Source of the DNA: Nageia nagi
Lineage: Eukaryota; Pinophyta
Length of the DNA: 64,000 bases
Direction: 5' to 3'
Assembly: GCA_050084985.1 (NCBI GenBank)
Contig: JBITNC010000001.1
Coordinates: forward strand, 99,138,001 to 99,202,000
Shown piece after piece: positions 22,660 through 35,199 of this stretch (position 1 is its first letter; each line of letters begins with the position of its first letter). A program made the translations under genes and the position numbers. The notes beneath the pieces were generated by a model. That model saw nothing but the letters and a program-made list of their open reading frames with translations, had not been told where the DNA came from and did not search any database.

Positions 22660-25600
22660 GAGTGTTAACATCATGGTGACTTCCAAATCATAAGCTCTAT
22701 TTTAAATAGATCAAGTTGATGCTGACCTAATAGCCATACAAGAGGAATACCTTGAGAATGCTCCAGGAGTGAATTGGACTAAGATGGGGATGATAAATCA
22801 CATTAATACATGGAGGGCTAACCCTAATCGCATCCTTTTACAACATATAAGTCATAAAGTTATTGAAAAAGAGAAATCATTAGTACAATCAAAGAAAAAC
22901 ATCATGATTGATTAGAGCCTAGCTTATTATGTGCCCTATAAATCATTCACTTGCCCTGAGCTATTGTATTCGATGGCACATAGGCATAACCATCAAGGTT
23001 ATCAGATAGGAATGTTTAAGGACCAAGAGCAAGGACAAGAGTTAAAGAAAAAGTTTAAAGTAATACTAGACCACTTCCCTAATCATATTCTTCAAACATT
23101 TGTTATGCCAACTAACTAGACTTTCCATGTGAAGAAGCAAATTGATTTATATAGAAAGAAGAATGATTTTTATGGTAATGAAGATGAAATGATAAACTAG
23201 ATTCATGAGAGATATAAAGAAAGTAAAACCACATAGCTCTGGCCGAGCTATGACATTGTCTATTTGAAAATAAGAGGGATAGAGAGATGTTACAGACACT
23301 AGCAATCATGTTGAGGAAGAAAATCCAAATAGAAGTAGATGAAGTCATGGTGTGTACAGATTATAATATCATAGAGGCACATGTGTGCTATGAATTTTTG
23401 GCTTTCATTTCTAATGAGATAAAGAGATATCTTTTCAAAATTGAAAAATAAAATTTCAAACACTCTTTGTATCTTTAGTGGCTCTTGGCCCATCAAAATC
23501 TTGACAAACTTGTGAAGGTAGATGTTGATAGGAAGACTCCCTAGCAAACTATGCAAGAGCACTATGTGAGAGCTACAAGGAGGAAAACAAATTGGTGATT
23601 AGTACTTTTTTAAAGATTGAACTATGATTATGAGGTATGGGTATTTTGAAAAACCTTTTTTCTTACCTAAGTATGTAACCCCTTAGCTATATTCCATAGA
23701 GATGGGCAAGCAAATATGTGCCATTGAGACCAAGTATGGGTCCAGGGGTAGTTTCAGATCTTGTATATAAACTAGCTTCTATTCAAAATTTTACTCCTTT
23801 AGAAGTATTTTGTAAAGATAGTATAGTAGATTTTATTGTACAAAATTTTAAACTAGATATGGCAGAAGCCCCATGGATGTATGATCCTTTAGGGGAGATG
23901 ATAAAAATAAAAAGGTCAAGCAAGAAGTGCCCAACCTTTACCCATGAGTATAGATCTCATGTGGAATATTTTATAAATAAAACTAAACAAGAAGTAGAAA
24001 TGTACCTAGAATGGGAATTTACATCCTTAAACAAGGCCTAGATGACCTTTGAGGGGATAAAGAAATACAAAAAATAGGAAAATAAGTGGCAAGACTTTGC
24101 CCTCAACCCAGATGTCCTCACCTAGCTAGCAGATTTGGGTTGGGGCCTCAATAAAATTTATTATTTCACAAATTTCAGATTTGAACATACAATAAAGATT
24201 CATCATATTGAAAATGAATTATTTAAGAAATTTAAATATGATAAAATTTGGGAGGCTAAATATTCTAAAGATTCTTTGCCAAAATTTGGCTAGCCTCTTC
24301 CTCCTAAATTTTAAGAGAAATCAATTATAGGAGTGAAACAAATAGAGGTTGGACAAGCATCTAGCTTGTAAGAGTATACAAAAAATGGGAAAAAAATCCC
24401 TCAGGTTTTGCTACTACTTCTTGAGAGTCTTCTTCAAAGAAGAGAAGGAGAGTTTAGACTATAGCTCAAAAATAACAAACCCCAAAGAGGTAGGAAAAAT
24501 CATTAAAGAAACCCTGCACCACACAACCTAGGTCATAGAGAACTACACCTATGCCTCCCAAAATCATAAAAGAAACTTTAGGGGTTATGGTAAAAGATAA
24601 AAAAATCTTCCATATAGAGGAATTGCAAGAGCCTCAAAGTAAAAATATTGATGCTTAAGAAAAAATGCCAGAAGAAGAAGTCTTAGAAAATAAAAAAACC
24701 CTAAAAAAAAATAGATACAAATTCAATAAGGTAAGGCAAATATACTTGGGGTGGGTGGATCTACAATAGCTATACCCAAAGGCAAGTAAGGTGATGATGG
24801 TGATGATGATGATGATGAATTTGGAAGAAAATGAGACTCAGACCTAATGGATAAAGATGATGATGAAGATAAGGTCATGGAGGAAGTGGAAAAGAAAATA
24901 GAAATTTAGCATGCTACACCTCCAAAATAGTCAAAATCCATTCAATAGGTCATAATTACCACTTTAGGTGTAAATAATACTCCCCATTCTTTAAATTTTT
25001 ACAACCTCCCAAGAGAAGATTAAATCAATTTTTTCTACATAAATTGTAGAACCCATGGATTGGGCAACTTTTGTTAATAAATCTTTTATGCTTCTTGAGC
25101 AATAGTCAAGAATTTTGAGTAAAGTAATAAAAATGGAATATATAAGGATAGCATAGATGTATTTTGAATAAGTACAACTATATACTACTTCTTCGGCTAT
25201 AATTGATGTAAATATGTAAAGTGCTTTGATAATTGACCAATCTAGGTTCCTTGTGAATACTTGAATGGTGGCTGATAAAAGTCTTTAGGAAATGGAGACT
25301 AAGATAGATAAATTGAATAAGAAAATTTATCAATATAAGAAAGATTGCTCCATTAAAGAAAAAATAGTGGTCAAGATACAAAATAAAAATAAAGAATTTC
25401 TTGCAAAGCTTGATAAGCAAAGGTTAGAATTTGACAAGAGCTTGATAGAAACAAAGGTTAAGTTACATAATGCAAATCAAACTATACAGGATATTAAAGC
25501 TTAGGCTATAGTTATATATGGCCAAAAGGTTAAGCAAGTTGATATTGAGTTACAAACCATCATAGCAACTTACAAGATATTATCTGATAACAATTCAAAA

Positions 25601-26330
25601 CTATTGCTACTAATAAAAGGCTTCCAAAAATCCTTGGTAAAACAAGTTGGAGACAGGATGGTGACCTTATTACATTTATATTTGTTAAAAGAATAGACAT
25701 TATAAGCCATAAAGTAGTTCAACATGTATACCACTCTCCATAAATTGGCTCTAGATATACCAAGATTAGTTATTGAGAAAATGTAGAGTTGGCTAAGAGT
25801 CTTGACTAAGAAAGACATAGCTACCATTACTCCTAGGCCAAGATAATCATATTTGAGGAGGATCTAAAATATAGATGAACTCCAAGATTTGATGTTCAAT
25901 ATGTAAATTAGTAAACACTAGCTCACAATAGAGCTAGGATTTATTAATAAATTCTTTAATTCTTTGATTGAAATGAAAGCTCTCAAATTATGTGAAGAAC
26001 AAAATGTATAGGGTAGTGCTACTAGTTAGGTAACTAATACCATTAAATTTATTGAGTAGTCTTTTTTTAATAATCAAATCTCATATTGACAACAAATAAA
26101 TGACCTTACTTAAGAAGCAATTGTAAGGTTGCTACACACTAGAAGGCTAGAGAATGTTTTGATAGGTTTTACAGTAGATACTATAAATATTCAAGCATAC
26201 ACTATTCTATTACAAGTTAACTATCAAGACCTTAAAGATTTGAATAAAAATATGCACCCCTTCCTCCCAATAGAGCTTATTACTCCACCTAATAACCCTA
26301 CCAAATTTACATTTAAATAGGTTACTAGAA
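22660..26330 (+). pseudogene. E1 accessory reading frame after integrase, unknown function
   Basis: About 3.6 kb on the sense strand between integrase and the 3' LTR. Three stretches stay readable with stops mainly at Gln or Trp positions: 22718-23270 (YKSFTCPELLYSMAHRHNHQ, GYQIGMF), after a frameshift 23279-23590 (MLQTLAIMLRKKIQIEVDEV), and 23718-24041 (GVVSDLVYKLASIQNFTPLE, then EAPWMYDPLGEM). An acidic run follows at 24800-24900 (DDDDDE, MDKDDDEDKVMEEVEKKIE), then a lysine/glutamate-rich coiled-coil-like segment at 25292-25504 and helical text to 26316. No membrane segment, so not clearly the env-like frame of Athila elements. Extra frames at this place are known in plant gypsy elements; this family I do not recognise. 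Confidence 0.6.
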
Positions 26331-26693
26331 GTAGCAAGTAGTGGGTCCTATTCTCTAGTAGGTAGAGATCCCAAGAGCTGCTAAAAGATTGTGTTCTTTT
26401 AGAATTGCACTCTAGGTTGGGGTAACATACTATAATTCTTTTATTCTTTCATTATTTTTAGAAAATTATTTCTATTCCAACTCTCTTCCTTTTAAAATTA
26501 AATTTGAGTCTTCTATTAGCCCTAAGATTGAAAAATTCTAGGTGTTGTTAAGATCCAACTATTTTATATATGGATCCTTATCTTTGATATTTTTGCCTTG
26601 TAAATTTCTAGTCAAAGATGACTAGGTGCTATAATAATTCTTGAGGACTAACATTAAGTCATATTAATATTCAAATGGGGCAATAACTATATC

Positions 26694-26700
26694 TATAAAA
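26694..26700 (+). promoter_or_regulatory. E1 3' LTR TATA box
   Basis: TATAAAA in ATCTATAAAAGAAT, at the place matching 14243 in the 5' LTR. Confidence 0.5.
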
Positions 26701-26734
26701 GAATGTATTGGAAGAGAAAAGTTTAAGGAAGTGT

Positions 26735-26860
26735 TTGGGAGTTGTAAATATAGTGTCCAAGAGTTGTAAATATAGTATCCAAGACTTGTAAATACAGTAT
26801 CTGAGAGATGTAAATACAGTGTTTAAGAGTTGCTAATATATTTTTGGGAGTTTTTGTAAA
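26735..26860 (+). repeat. 22-bp minisatellite in E1 3' LTR, about 6 copies
   Basis: AGTTGTAAATATAGTGTCCA-type units. The array ends with the same GGGAGTTTTTGTAAATATAA text as the 5' LTR array. Confidence 0.85.
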
Positions 26861-26904
26861 TATAAATCAAGTTTTATCCAAGTAATCAGTAGGAAGTGTC
26901 CAAA

Positions 26905-27290
26905 AGTAAATAGAGCCTATCAATTTTGAGTGATAACATTAGAACTTTTTGCTAAAATTAATAGGTCCTAAAATAAGTAATGGCAGGTGATGATTCAAGA
27001 AGATCCCAGATAGAGCCCATTGATTTTGAATGATGATGTCAAAATTTTTGGCTAAAATCAATGGGTCCTAGAATAAGTAATTATGGGTAATGATTCAACA
27101 AGATCCTAGATAGAGCCCATCAATTTTGAATGATGATATCAAAAATTTTGGTTAAAATCAAAGGGTTTTAGAATAGGTAATGGTGGTGATGATTCAAAAT
27201 GATCATAGATAGAACCTACCAATTTTGAGTATGATGTTAGAAATTTTGGCTAAAATTAGTACGTACTACGAAGAGCTAGTTCATCAATAA
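26905..27290 (+). repeat. 100-bp direct repeat, 4 copies, in E1 3' LTR
   Basis: TAGAGCC/TAGAACC words at 26911, 27011, 27111 and 27208 start the units. The same four-copy layout as in the 5' LTR means the array predates insertion. Confidence 0.85.
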
Positions 27291-28307
27291 AACCTAAAGA
27301 AAAGAAATAATACCCACCAAACTAAGGTAAGAGTAATGGATAAGAGGTAACATCTAAGTCCACTTGATTTTAAGTGTTTGACTCCTAGGGTCTTATTAAT
27401 GTGTCAACTTTGACTCAATTCCATATAACAGTGGTAGTTTCTTCTCAAACTAGATTAATATATTATTCAAAACCCTCCATTACTCTATTAATTTAAGAAC
27501 TATAGTATGGATCATCAATAGTATTTTTAATCAGCTAAAACACTATCTTCAATCAACTATAGGGCCAAAGGAGCAGTCAATGATATGTTTAGAGTATTGT
27601 GGCTCAATGAATATAATTGTTCAAAAAATTCAAATTCTCAAATAGTCATACTATTGGTATTTATTCATTGTGTAATCTAATATAGTTGTAAAATTTATTA
27701 TAAATAGTGTTTTTTTTATTATTTCAATCAAGATGAGTAATTATGCATATTAATGATAGATAACGGCCCACCAGGGCATGTAAATATATAAATGGTAAAC
27801 TATTAGAAATTAAAGTGACCAAAAATTATAGCAAATTTGCCCAAATATGTAAGATACTTTCATATATGATAATGCAAATAGGTAGTGCTTTGCCCATCTA
27901 TAATAAGTGGCTATTTATTGCTTTTGTAAATGTTATGTATTAGATGATGTCTTAGGTTATGGTTGTGTATTATGATTATGAGACCCCAAAGGTAAGATAG
28001 CTTGCTATTCTTAATCTTGGTTATGGATTGCTACTTATGTTACAATGCCCATGCTATGAAATTTTTGCTTTAGTTCTAGTTTGATTTGTTAATCTCTTTC
28101 CTATAACTCTATACTTTTTCTCTCTTTTCTATTGCTTTTAACCTTCATAATAGATAGGAATGGATCTATAACCAAAATATTGAGCAAAAAACCAACATGA
28201 GCACATTCCCACCATATTCTACTCTTTCAAGGAACCTACTATTGTGGGCAATGGAGAACTCAATAGACCAAACCCTTTGAGGTTACATTATACTGATCAA
28301 CAGATAT

Positions 28308-28812
28308 GTCTAGTTAGAGGAGGAAAGTATTGATCAAATTGACTAGTATTATTGTCAAGTATTCTAAAATGAAAATCATGTATAGATATTTTACTTAATA
28401 AAAGTTCTATATATATGAAATTCAAGCATTAAGTTAATTTTAGAAGGAAATATTTGACCAAAAAGGGACTTTAGGGGAGCTTTAAATCATCCCTAAAGCC
28501 CTTTAGCAATGGTTATCCTTTTATTTTGTATACAATCATCACCATAAGTTAGGCCCATATGGTGATAAGTAATAACAATCTGCAAAGAGTATAAGAAATT
28601 ATCACCTTAGTACTAAAGAATCTCCTAATTTGATAATTTTCAAATTCTAAGGTGGCAATTATAATCTACCACTATAACTACTAAGGAAGAAATTCTAAAA
28701 TACCTTTGTAACTTCTAAGGATGTGATTTGTAACTAGCCAAGTGACTACTAAGGAGGTCATTTTAAATTTATCCCATAAAAACTAAAGAGAAAATTATGA
28801 AACATCCCATTA
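28308..28812 (+). repeat. AT-rich non-coding repeat unit, copy B, right part
   Basis: Continues copy B after E1. It starts with GTCTAGTTAGAGGAGGAAAG, as in copy A at 7917, and ends with ATGAAACATCCCATTA, matching ATGAAGCACCCCCTTA at the end of copy A. Confidence 0.75.
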
Positions 28813-28988
28813 AATTATAAGAAGTTGATTTTCAACTACCTTTATATGATTTTTTTTAAAAATAAAAGTGCTTGCAAGCATTCTTCTAGCATGTACCACC
28901 ATGGAAGCTCTAGAAGAGGGTATGAACATCTATCTAAGTATAATTGAAAATAGTTTTCATAGAATGATATGGTTCTGAGTCCTCTAAT
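28813..28988. other. Short spacer between copy B and E2
   Basis: No feature recognised. It ends in CTAAT before the proposed first base of E2. Confidence 0.5.
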
Positions 28989-31768
28989 TGATATTTTATG
29001 AATTCTTATTCATTAAAAAATTCATTTTTATAGCATTAGAAGATATTTATTGTAAAAAGGGGTTAAATGTAACACATACACCTATTCATAATAGTGTTTT
29101 CACCTATTCCCAACATCCAAAACCCTAAATTTGCATACCTATTTTTGTTTTTGATTATTTTAAATACTCAAATTGATCTAGGAATGGACCAAGTGATCCT
29201 TATGAGCATAGCAATGTTGCTAGCTAGTCAACACTCACATGACAAGATTGGCTAAAATCTTGATTAACCAACCCTGATCAAATCTTTTCTAGTGTTCATT
29301 CCTCAATAGTCATACCATTGAGGAGGTGACTCATATGTGACTCCACCATTTTCACTTCGTGAACTATATAGCAGATATTTTATACATGATGTAGTGGTTT
29401 CCTACTTAGGGCCCATATCACCCAAGAGAATGCACATGTACTGGGTTACACATCCTCATCTGATGATAACCCTTAGACTCATAGGAGTAGATAGTTTGTC
29501 CTAGGAAAGCTTCCTTATGATCAAGTAAATTTCATTACCTACAAAAAACTTGTCATACTCCTATATGCTAAATTGTAAGTAGTACGACTACTAAATTACC
29601 CTCACCTGATAACCATAGTTTTATTAAATGATATCCTCATTTAACACTATGTCAAGGATATGAGACACTAGCCTGCCCATATATATTGGTTAGGCTCACC
29701 ATGGGGTTCATCATCCTCATGCCCATATCTTAGGGAATGATGGGTATTGAAGCAATACCCTTGAGTAGTTTGTATAATATAATAAATTTAAGCAATATTA
29801 TAAAATAAAACCACACATGTCTTATCAATCCTAAAATAATTGATCCTAGATAAATTATTAGGATTTTAAAGTTTCATTCTTGCACTAAGAATTAGGTTTT
29901 ACCTTTATCTAAATACATGAAAACAAACCATCCTTTACATTGAAAAACCAATAAGTAATAATGTATGTAGGAAGATTCAAGCCAAGCTTACTTAGGAAGT
30001 CATACAAGATATTTGGAAGTACTACAATTATCCCATATGCATGGTACTACATATTTAATATTGCTTTATAAAAGATCTCATGCTTGAGTATACTAACATG
30101 CCTTGATATGATATTTAATTCAACTACTTCTAGAAAGGAAGTGTGGTGTAAAATGCTCCTCACTCAAGGTATATTCCTTTTTCTTATCATTTAGTGAGTA
30201 AGAGTTTGACTAACAAATATTCCTTCATCATTGAGACCATACATAATTTCCATTTTTAATTAAATTTTATCATTCTAGGGTTTATATTTTACCCTTGGTT
30301 ATTCCCAAGTTTAACTATGAATTTCATTGATAGATCCATTATTTATTTAGGATTATATTAGGGTTTACCATCAAACCCATATCTTAAAACTTGAACAACT
30401 ATTCCTAGAAACATTATTGATCCCTAATCATATTATAAGTCTTCCCTCCTTCCTCTTAGTATTTAATGACACTTATTAAGAGTGTTAAATAGCTCTTATA
30501 TTATCACCATTAGGCTACCTTATTTGATCCCTTTGATATCTTTTCATTATTCAAGGTTCCCTCAGATTTTTTCAAATGTTTTCAACTTTTTGTATAATAA
30601 CCTTCTTCTTCATAATATGGGTTATATCCTTATGTTTCTTTTAATATATTAAGGTTTGTATATTAATAATTGTGATATACTATGCAAATGTTCTAAATTC
30701 CATCTATGGTTTATTTACAATGATATAAGGGTAATAACATAAATCCTTAAGGTTTGGATTATCGTTAACGTATAATTATATATAGTTTCACTAATAGCTC
30801 TTCTTATATTAGGAAACCCTTTTCTCTTTATACGATGTGAGTTATATCTTATCTTGAAACCACATTAAGGAAATGGGATTTGTAATTCCATATATAAACA
30901 AGATAGAAAGTTATGACTATGAAGGTAAAGGTAATTAATGTACTATCATTATATAGTGGCACTAAGGTTATTCCTAAGTATCATAAGTAAAAGCACAATT
31001 GAATTAACATCTACTATAATGATCCATTTCTTTCATAATCCTTTACCTCCATACTCATAATGTTACATATTACATTCATATAAATATATATTTGAATTCT
31101 TACTTTAGTATTTAAGATACCCTGAATAAGAAAATATCATAGCGTATTCTTTACCACATGCCCATTTAATTAGACCTTAAAGGATTTCAAAGAGTTCCCA
31201 TCAAAATTGCATTCCATAAAAAATTTATTACATGATTATATTAAAGTACAATGAAAGAGGGAAACCCTTATCATTTACAAGAGGGTTCCCTTATAAATTT
31301 TAAATGAACAAATACATGGTAAATATATCAAAGTTTGATCTAGATGGCCTTCGATTCATCTTCATCCATTTACTGTAGGTTCTCCCATCTTCCTCTCTTG
31401 ATCTTTTCCAAGGATCCAAAGAGTGTAGGATTGAGTACTAAGAAAGGTGTGGAGTTTTTGAGGATCAAGACAACCCTTCTCTTTGTTTATGACCATGATG
31501 TAAATGAACTTATATACATGATAGCTTATTTTTAAATCTCTTTTTTACTAACCTAAGGATGTTTTATGTCCATTCTAGGACTACCTCCCTTTGTCAATCG
31601 TAGTGTACACATGAACCTTCCTTAATTAATATCATGGACACCTCCCACTATAAAATATATAATTAATTTGTAAGTAAAGTTTTATTTCACACTACTTATG
31701 CTTGAACACACTATTCATTAAATGATGCTTCACCACATAAAATTCTAACAAGTCTTGAACATCTTATT

Positions 31769-31771
<3 letters not shown>

Positions 31772-31858
<87 letters not shown>

Positions 31859-31875
31859 ATATATATATATATATA
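31772..31875. repeat. (AC)43 plus (AT)9 compound microsatellite
   Basis: About 86 bp of pure AC/CA followed by AT repeats, inside the solo LTR. E3 LTRs have no AC run. Long pure repeats are normally length-variable. Confidence 0.97.
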
Positions 31876-33494
31876 ATCAATATTACAAGCAAAACCACCA
31901 ATTCATCACTATACCAAATATTAAAGTAACATAAATTTCATATATTGAAAATATTTAATTTAAATTTGATGGCATTCCCAAATATTCCTAAATCTTGAAA
32001 TATCTTCATATTCCTCTTACTAAATTTAAACTATAAATCCATCATTAAACCAAAATAAATATCATAAGTGGAAGATTTAAATGATCATCATATAATTTCT
32101 ATGAGAGATGAATTATTCTAACAAGAACAATAAATGCATGAATCAAGTTGACATAGGGGCTTTGAAAAACTATGATTTTCATGGACTCCTAGAAACATTT
32201 TAGGGAGATTACTTCATAGAGAAGGATTACAATGCCATAGTACTATACTACACTACCCTAATCAGGTCAAGTGAGGCTTCTCAAAACTTGATTGATGCCA
32301 ATAATAGAAAATCTAGCTAGATCTAGAAATATCCAATAACCTATGTTCTAGGGTATCATTCTCTTCTCAAAAAAAGCTATGCAAAGACAAGGAGATGTGA
32401 GTGCTAGAGGTTTCTCCCAATGGCATGAGACTCTTCCCAAACAAGTATAGAGGAGGCCATCTTCTTTAGGTGTAATACAACATCAGTAGAATGGGTTCAA
32501 ATTACCTCATCAAAGTGTTATCTCAAACTATGTAATTAAGGTATAGACATTAATGGTTTCATGCAAAGCCTACAGATATGTTTAAGTCAGTGTGACTATT
32601 AGGCATAAAGTAAAAATCTACAAACTTATGAGTATATTCATAAAATGGCCCCTCTTATAGGATACACAAGGCCCCAACTATAGATTTCAATTATATAAAA
32701 TTGGCACAAATATATGTGGTGAATAAATTATGGTGCCATATAAGAAAAGGCAATTAATAAGTGTAAATATAAGCTTTGCAACCTCTACAAGATATGCATG
32801 GAATGGTTTTATAAAGAGACCATGAAATCAATTAAACAAAAGCAATTGTCAAGTGTAAAGTCAAACTTTGCAACCTATGTATGCATGCATTCCAATAGTG
32901 ATGAATAAGAAATAAAATCTCAATTTACATTCCGTTCACATTTTATACTACACATTCTCACAATCTCTATAGGCATGAGAGAGATACGAGAGACTATGGA
33001 CATTTTATAGGTATTATCTAAAGTCATTTTACTATGAGCCATCCTAGAGTGGGTGTTTAGAGATGAGTCTTGTCAACCAATAATTAAATATACATAACAT
33101 GCAAGCATTGTACTCCCATTTAGTGGATTTGAAATGAAAAATATTAATTTATACCTCCTTCCAAGGCAAGAGTACAAGGCATCACATGTAAACTATCAAA
33201 TAAAAAAATAACATGTCTCTTCAATAAATATAATACTAAATCTAGCAACTAACCCCACTAATATTTATTCATAAACTTTAATATATAATTCTTTTTTCCA
33301 TACATACCAAATAATATCAAATAATCCTTATCTTAACTAGACATTAGCTAAAATACATAAAAAGGAGAGCACCTAGTCTTGAGAGGGGAGAGACTTCTTT
33401 TCTCCATAGGTCTCTAAACCCAAAGCTTATGAATGATGAGGAGGTAGTAGTAGTGGTGCTAGTGATGGTGAATTTTTCCTAATGTTCCACCCTT

Positions 33495-33502
33495 TATTTA
33501 TA
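33495..33502 (-). promoter_or_regulatory. TATA box of the inverted solo LTR
   Basis: TATAAATA on the minus strand in GGCTATAAATAAAGGG, the same place and context as the E3 5' LTR box at 44732. Confidence 0.55.
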
Positions 33503-34401
33503 GCCAAGGTGGCTATAATATTTCCAAATAAGTATCTACTCATCCCCTTCAATTATTTTTGTGGGGAAGATGTAAGTATTTTATTTTTTTGTGAGATGGG
33601 TCTAAATTAAATTTGTTGGCAAGTGTGGTTTGATAAAATATTTTGGATTCTATTATATTAACTTACAAATTGAGGCCAATTATTTCCTACACCTAACACA
33701 ACAAAACAAGATATGTGGGGATCTTATCCCAATTATATTCATAACCTTCCAAAATACCCTTGTAACATCCACAAAGTGAAAATAGTCCTTTTTAACTATC
33801 ACTTTTCAATTTCACCCCATTTTACTAAAACCTTGAGTAAAAATTTAAATTCAAAATAATGAAATATTCCTTGCCTCTTTTGAAATAAATTTCAAAAATG
33901 CATAACAAATTTTTTAACACTCATTTTACTTGTAGTGATCTTATCATCCTACAAGACAAATTCACTAGTGCACACACATCCACACATTCATCATTGAAAT
34001 CAACAATCATGCTTAGTAATTATGCCATGCATATATATGATCTATGATGGTCATTAGAGTTTGTTAGTGAACCAATGCTAATCATTTCTTCACTCTTTAC
34101 CATTATGTTTCCATCACCAACTCACCCTTAGTCCCTTGGGTCTTTATTTGAACTATCCATCTCGAGTCAACTTGTAACTTGTACCATAAAATCTTGAATA
34201 CAACATCAAATAGATATAAATAATGTATATCTCTACTCAAAATTAGTCATCTCATAACATAATTCAAACTTAATCTCATTAAAATTCTTGATGGTACTCA
34301 AGTCTTAATAATGCAATTAAGCAAGTTATTACATTAAAATACACCCAAGGTAATGTAATCAATATGAAAGGATCACAAAACAATGTAAGTGGTATCAAAT
34401 G

Positions 34402-34410
34402 TATATAAAG
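34402..34410 (+). promoter_or_regulatory. E2 5' LTR TATA box
   Basis: TATATAAAG followed by GCATCATAAACTATG; the matching 3' LTR site at 41819 reads TATAAATGCATCATAAAC. Confidence 0.45.
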
Positions 34411-35199
34411 GCATCATAAACTATGTAATATATGATGATACCAAGCAAAATATAAGATCTAGATGTTGCTATAAAAGAATATCAAAGGCAATGATTCATC
34501 ATGAGTACATCATCATCAACCAAATACGAGAATACATGCATATCATATATCTAAACAATAATTATGTTTTGTAACACCATCTATACATGGATCTATTATT
34601 TATCCTTTATTACATTTATTATATTTCTATTTTTGCATATGATTCTACTTATTTTAAGACATTGATGATGTGTGAACCTTAAGATATCAATTTCATTATT
34701 TTTGATTTTGAATTAATGATGATTACATGAAGTGTTGTGCATCATTTGTTTCTTTATGTCTAATGAAGGTACGTGTTTATTATTGGCATAATTGGTATAT
34801 TTTTGATATATAATTTAGTATAATATTTATAGAGAAATAGTACTTTATTTATTGAATTATGCATTATTTTTCACTTACTTTTATAGTGAACTTGCTATTT
34901 TGTATGGTCTTTTCCCTGTTGGATGAGATCTCGTATATTTCTATAATGGATCCAATTGTGTTGATGTCATGCTTTACCTATTTGTAAGGTGTTGATATCA
35001 TGAAAAATGGTGTAAATATCCAACAAAGTATTCAAAAAAAAAACTAACATAGTTGAACTAATTCCTATCTCAACTTGTTTGAATAAATGCAAGCTTATAC
35101 CTACAATATTCAATTAGTTTCTAATGCTACCCTAGTAGCAAGAATTTGAAAACATGAGAATCATAAGAGATCTCATAGATAAAATGAAGATTACGATGG

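Larger units (their letters stand above)
13955..28302 (+). mobile_element. E1: decayed Ty3/gypsy-type LTR retrotransposon with two RNase H domains and a 3' accessory frame
   Basis: Bounded by direct repeats (5' LTR 13955-16028, 3' LTR 26390-28302) that start TGT.TTCTTTTAGAATTGCA and end CAATA/CAACA. The flanks GGTAT (13950-13954) and GATAT (28303-28307) are a 5-bp target-site duplication with one transition. The target is copy B, whose text continues across the element. The internal part encodes, in order, gag, aspartic protease, an RNase H fold, reverse transcriptase, a second RNase H, integrase and a long extra frame. Protease, reverse transcriptase and integrase are of the gypsy type (integrase after reverse transcriptase). 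All frames are broken. Confidence 0.9.
26390..28302 (+). repeat. E1 3' LTR
   Basis: 1,913 bp; same order of landmarks as the 5' LTR, shorter mainly because the 22-bp repeat has fewer units and the private 25-bp duplication is absent. Ends CAACA, then the host text ATATGTCTAGTTAGAGG that matches copy A at 7914. Confidence 0.88.
29068..34333 (-). mobile_element. Solo LTR of the E3 family, inverted, 5.3 kb
   Basis: It starts TGTAACA and ends TTATTACA on the plus strand. Reverse-complemented, it matches E3 LTRs from end to end: the E3 start word (AAGACACTTGTTAAGACTC) is at 34290-34330, the TATA zone at 33495, the AATCCCCACA-type text near 33555, and the E3 end word near 29075. A perfect 5-bp duplication TTAAA flanks it (29063-29067, 34334-34338). 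The E2 3' LTR at 41748-41760 shows the unfilled site. No internal region is present, so LTR-LTR recombination removed it. Confidence 0.9.
28989..34873 (+). repeat. E2 5' LTR, split by the inverted solo LTR
   Basis: Left part to 29067 and right part from 34334 together match 41675-42300: AGATATTTATTGTAAAAAG on the left, then ACACCCAAGGTAATGTAATC on the right, and the common end GCATTATGCATTATTTTTCA-like text at 34853-34873. Confidence 0.8.

Noticed and set aside
16476-26330. In-frame TAG/TAA at Gln-like positions as a sign of a changed genetic code
   Set aside because: TGA and TAG also stand at Trp and Arg positions, frameshifts and active-site losses occur in the same genes, and the MYB exons contain no in-frame stops. 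Decay explains it.
31344-31535. 63-codon plus-strand frame
   Set aside because: Lies inside the inverted solo LTR, where no gene is expected, and has no family match.
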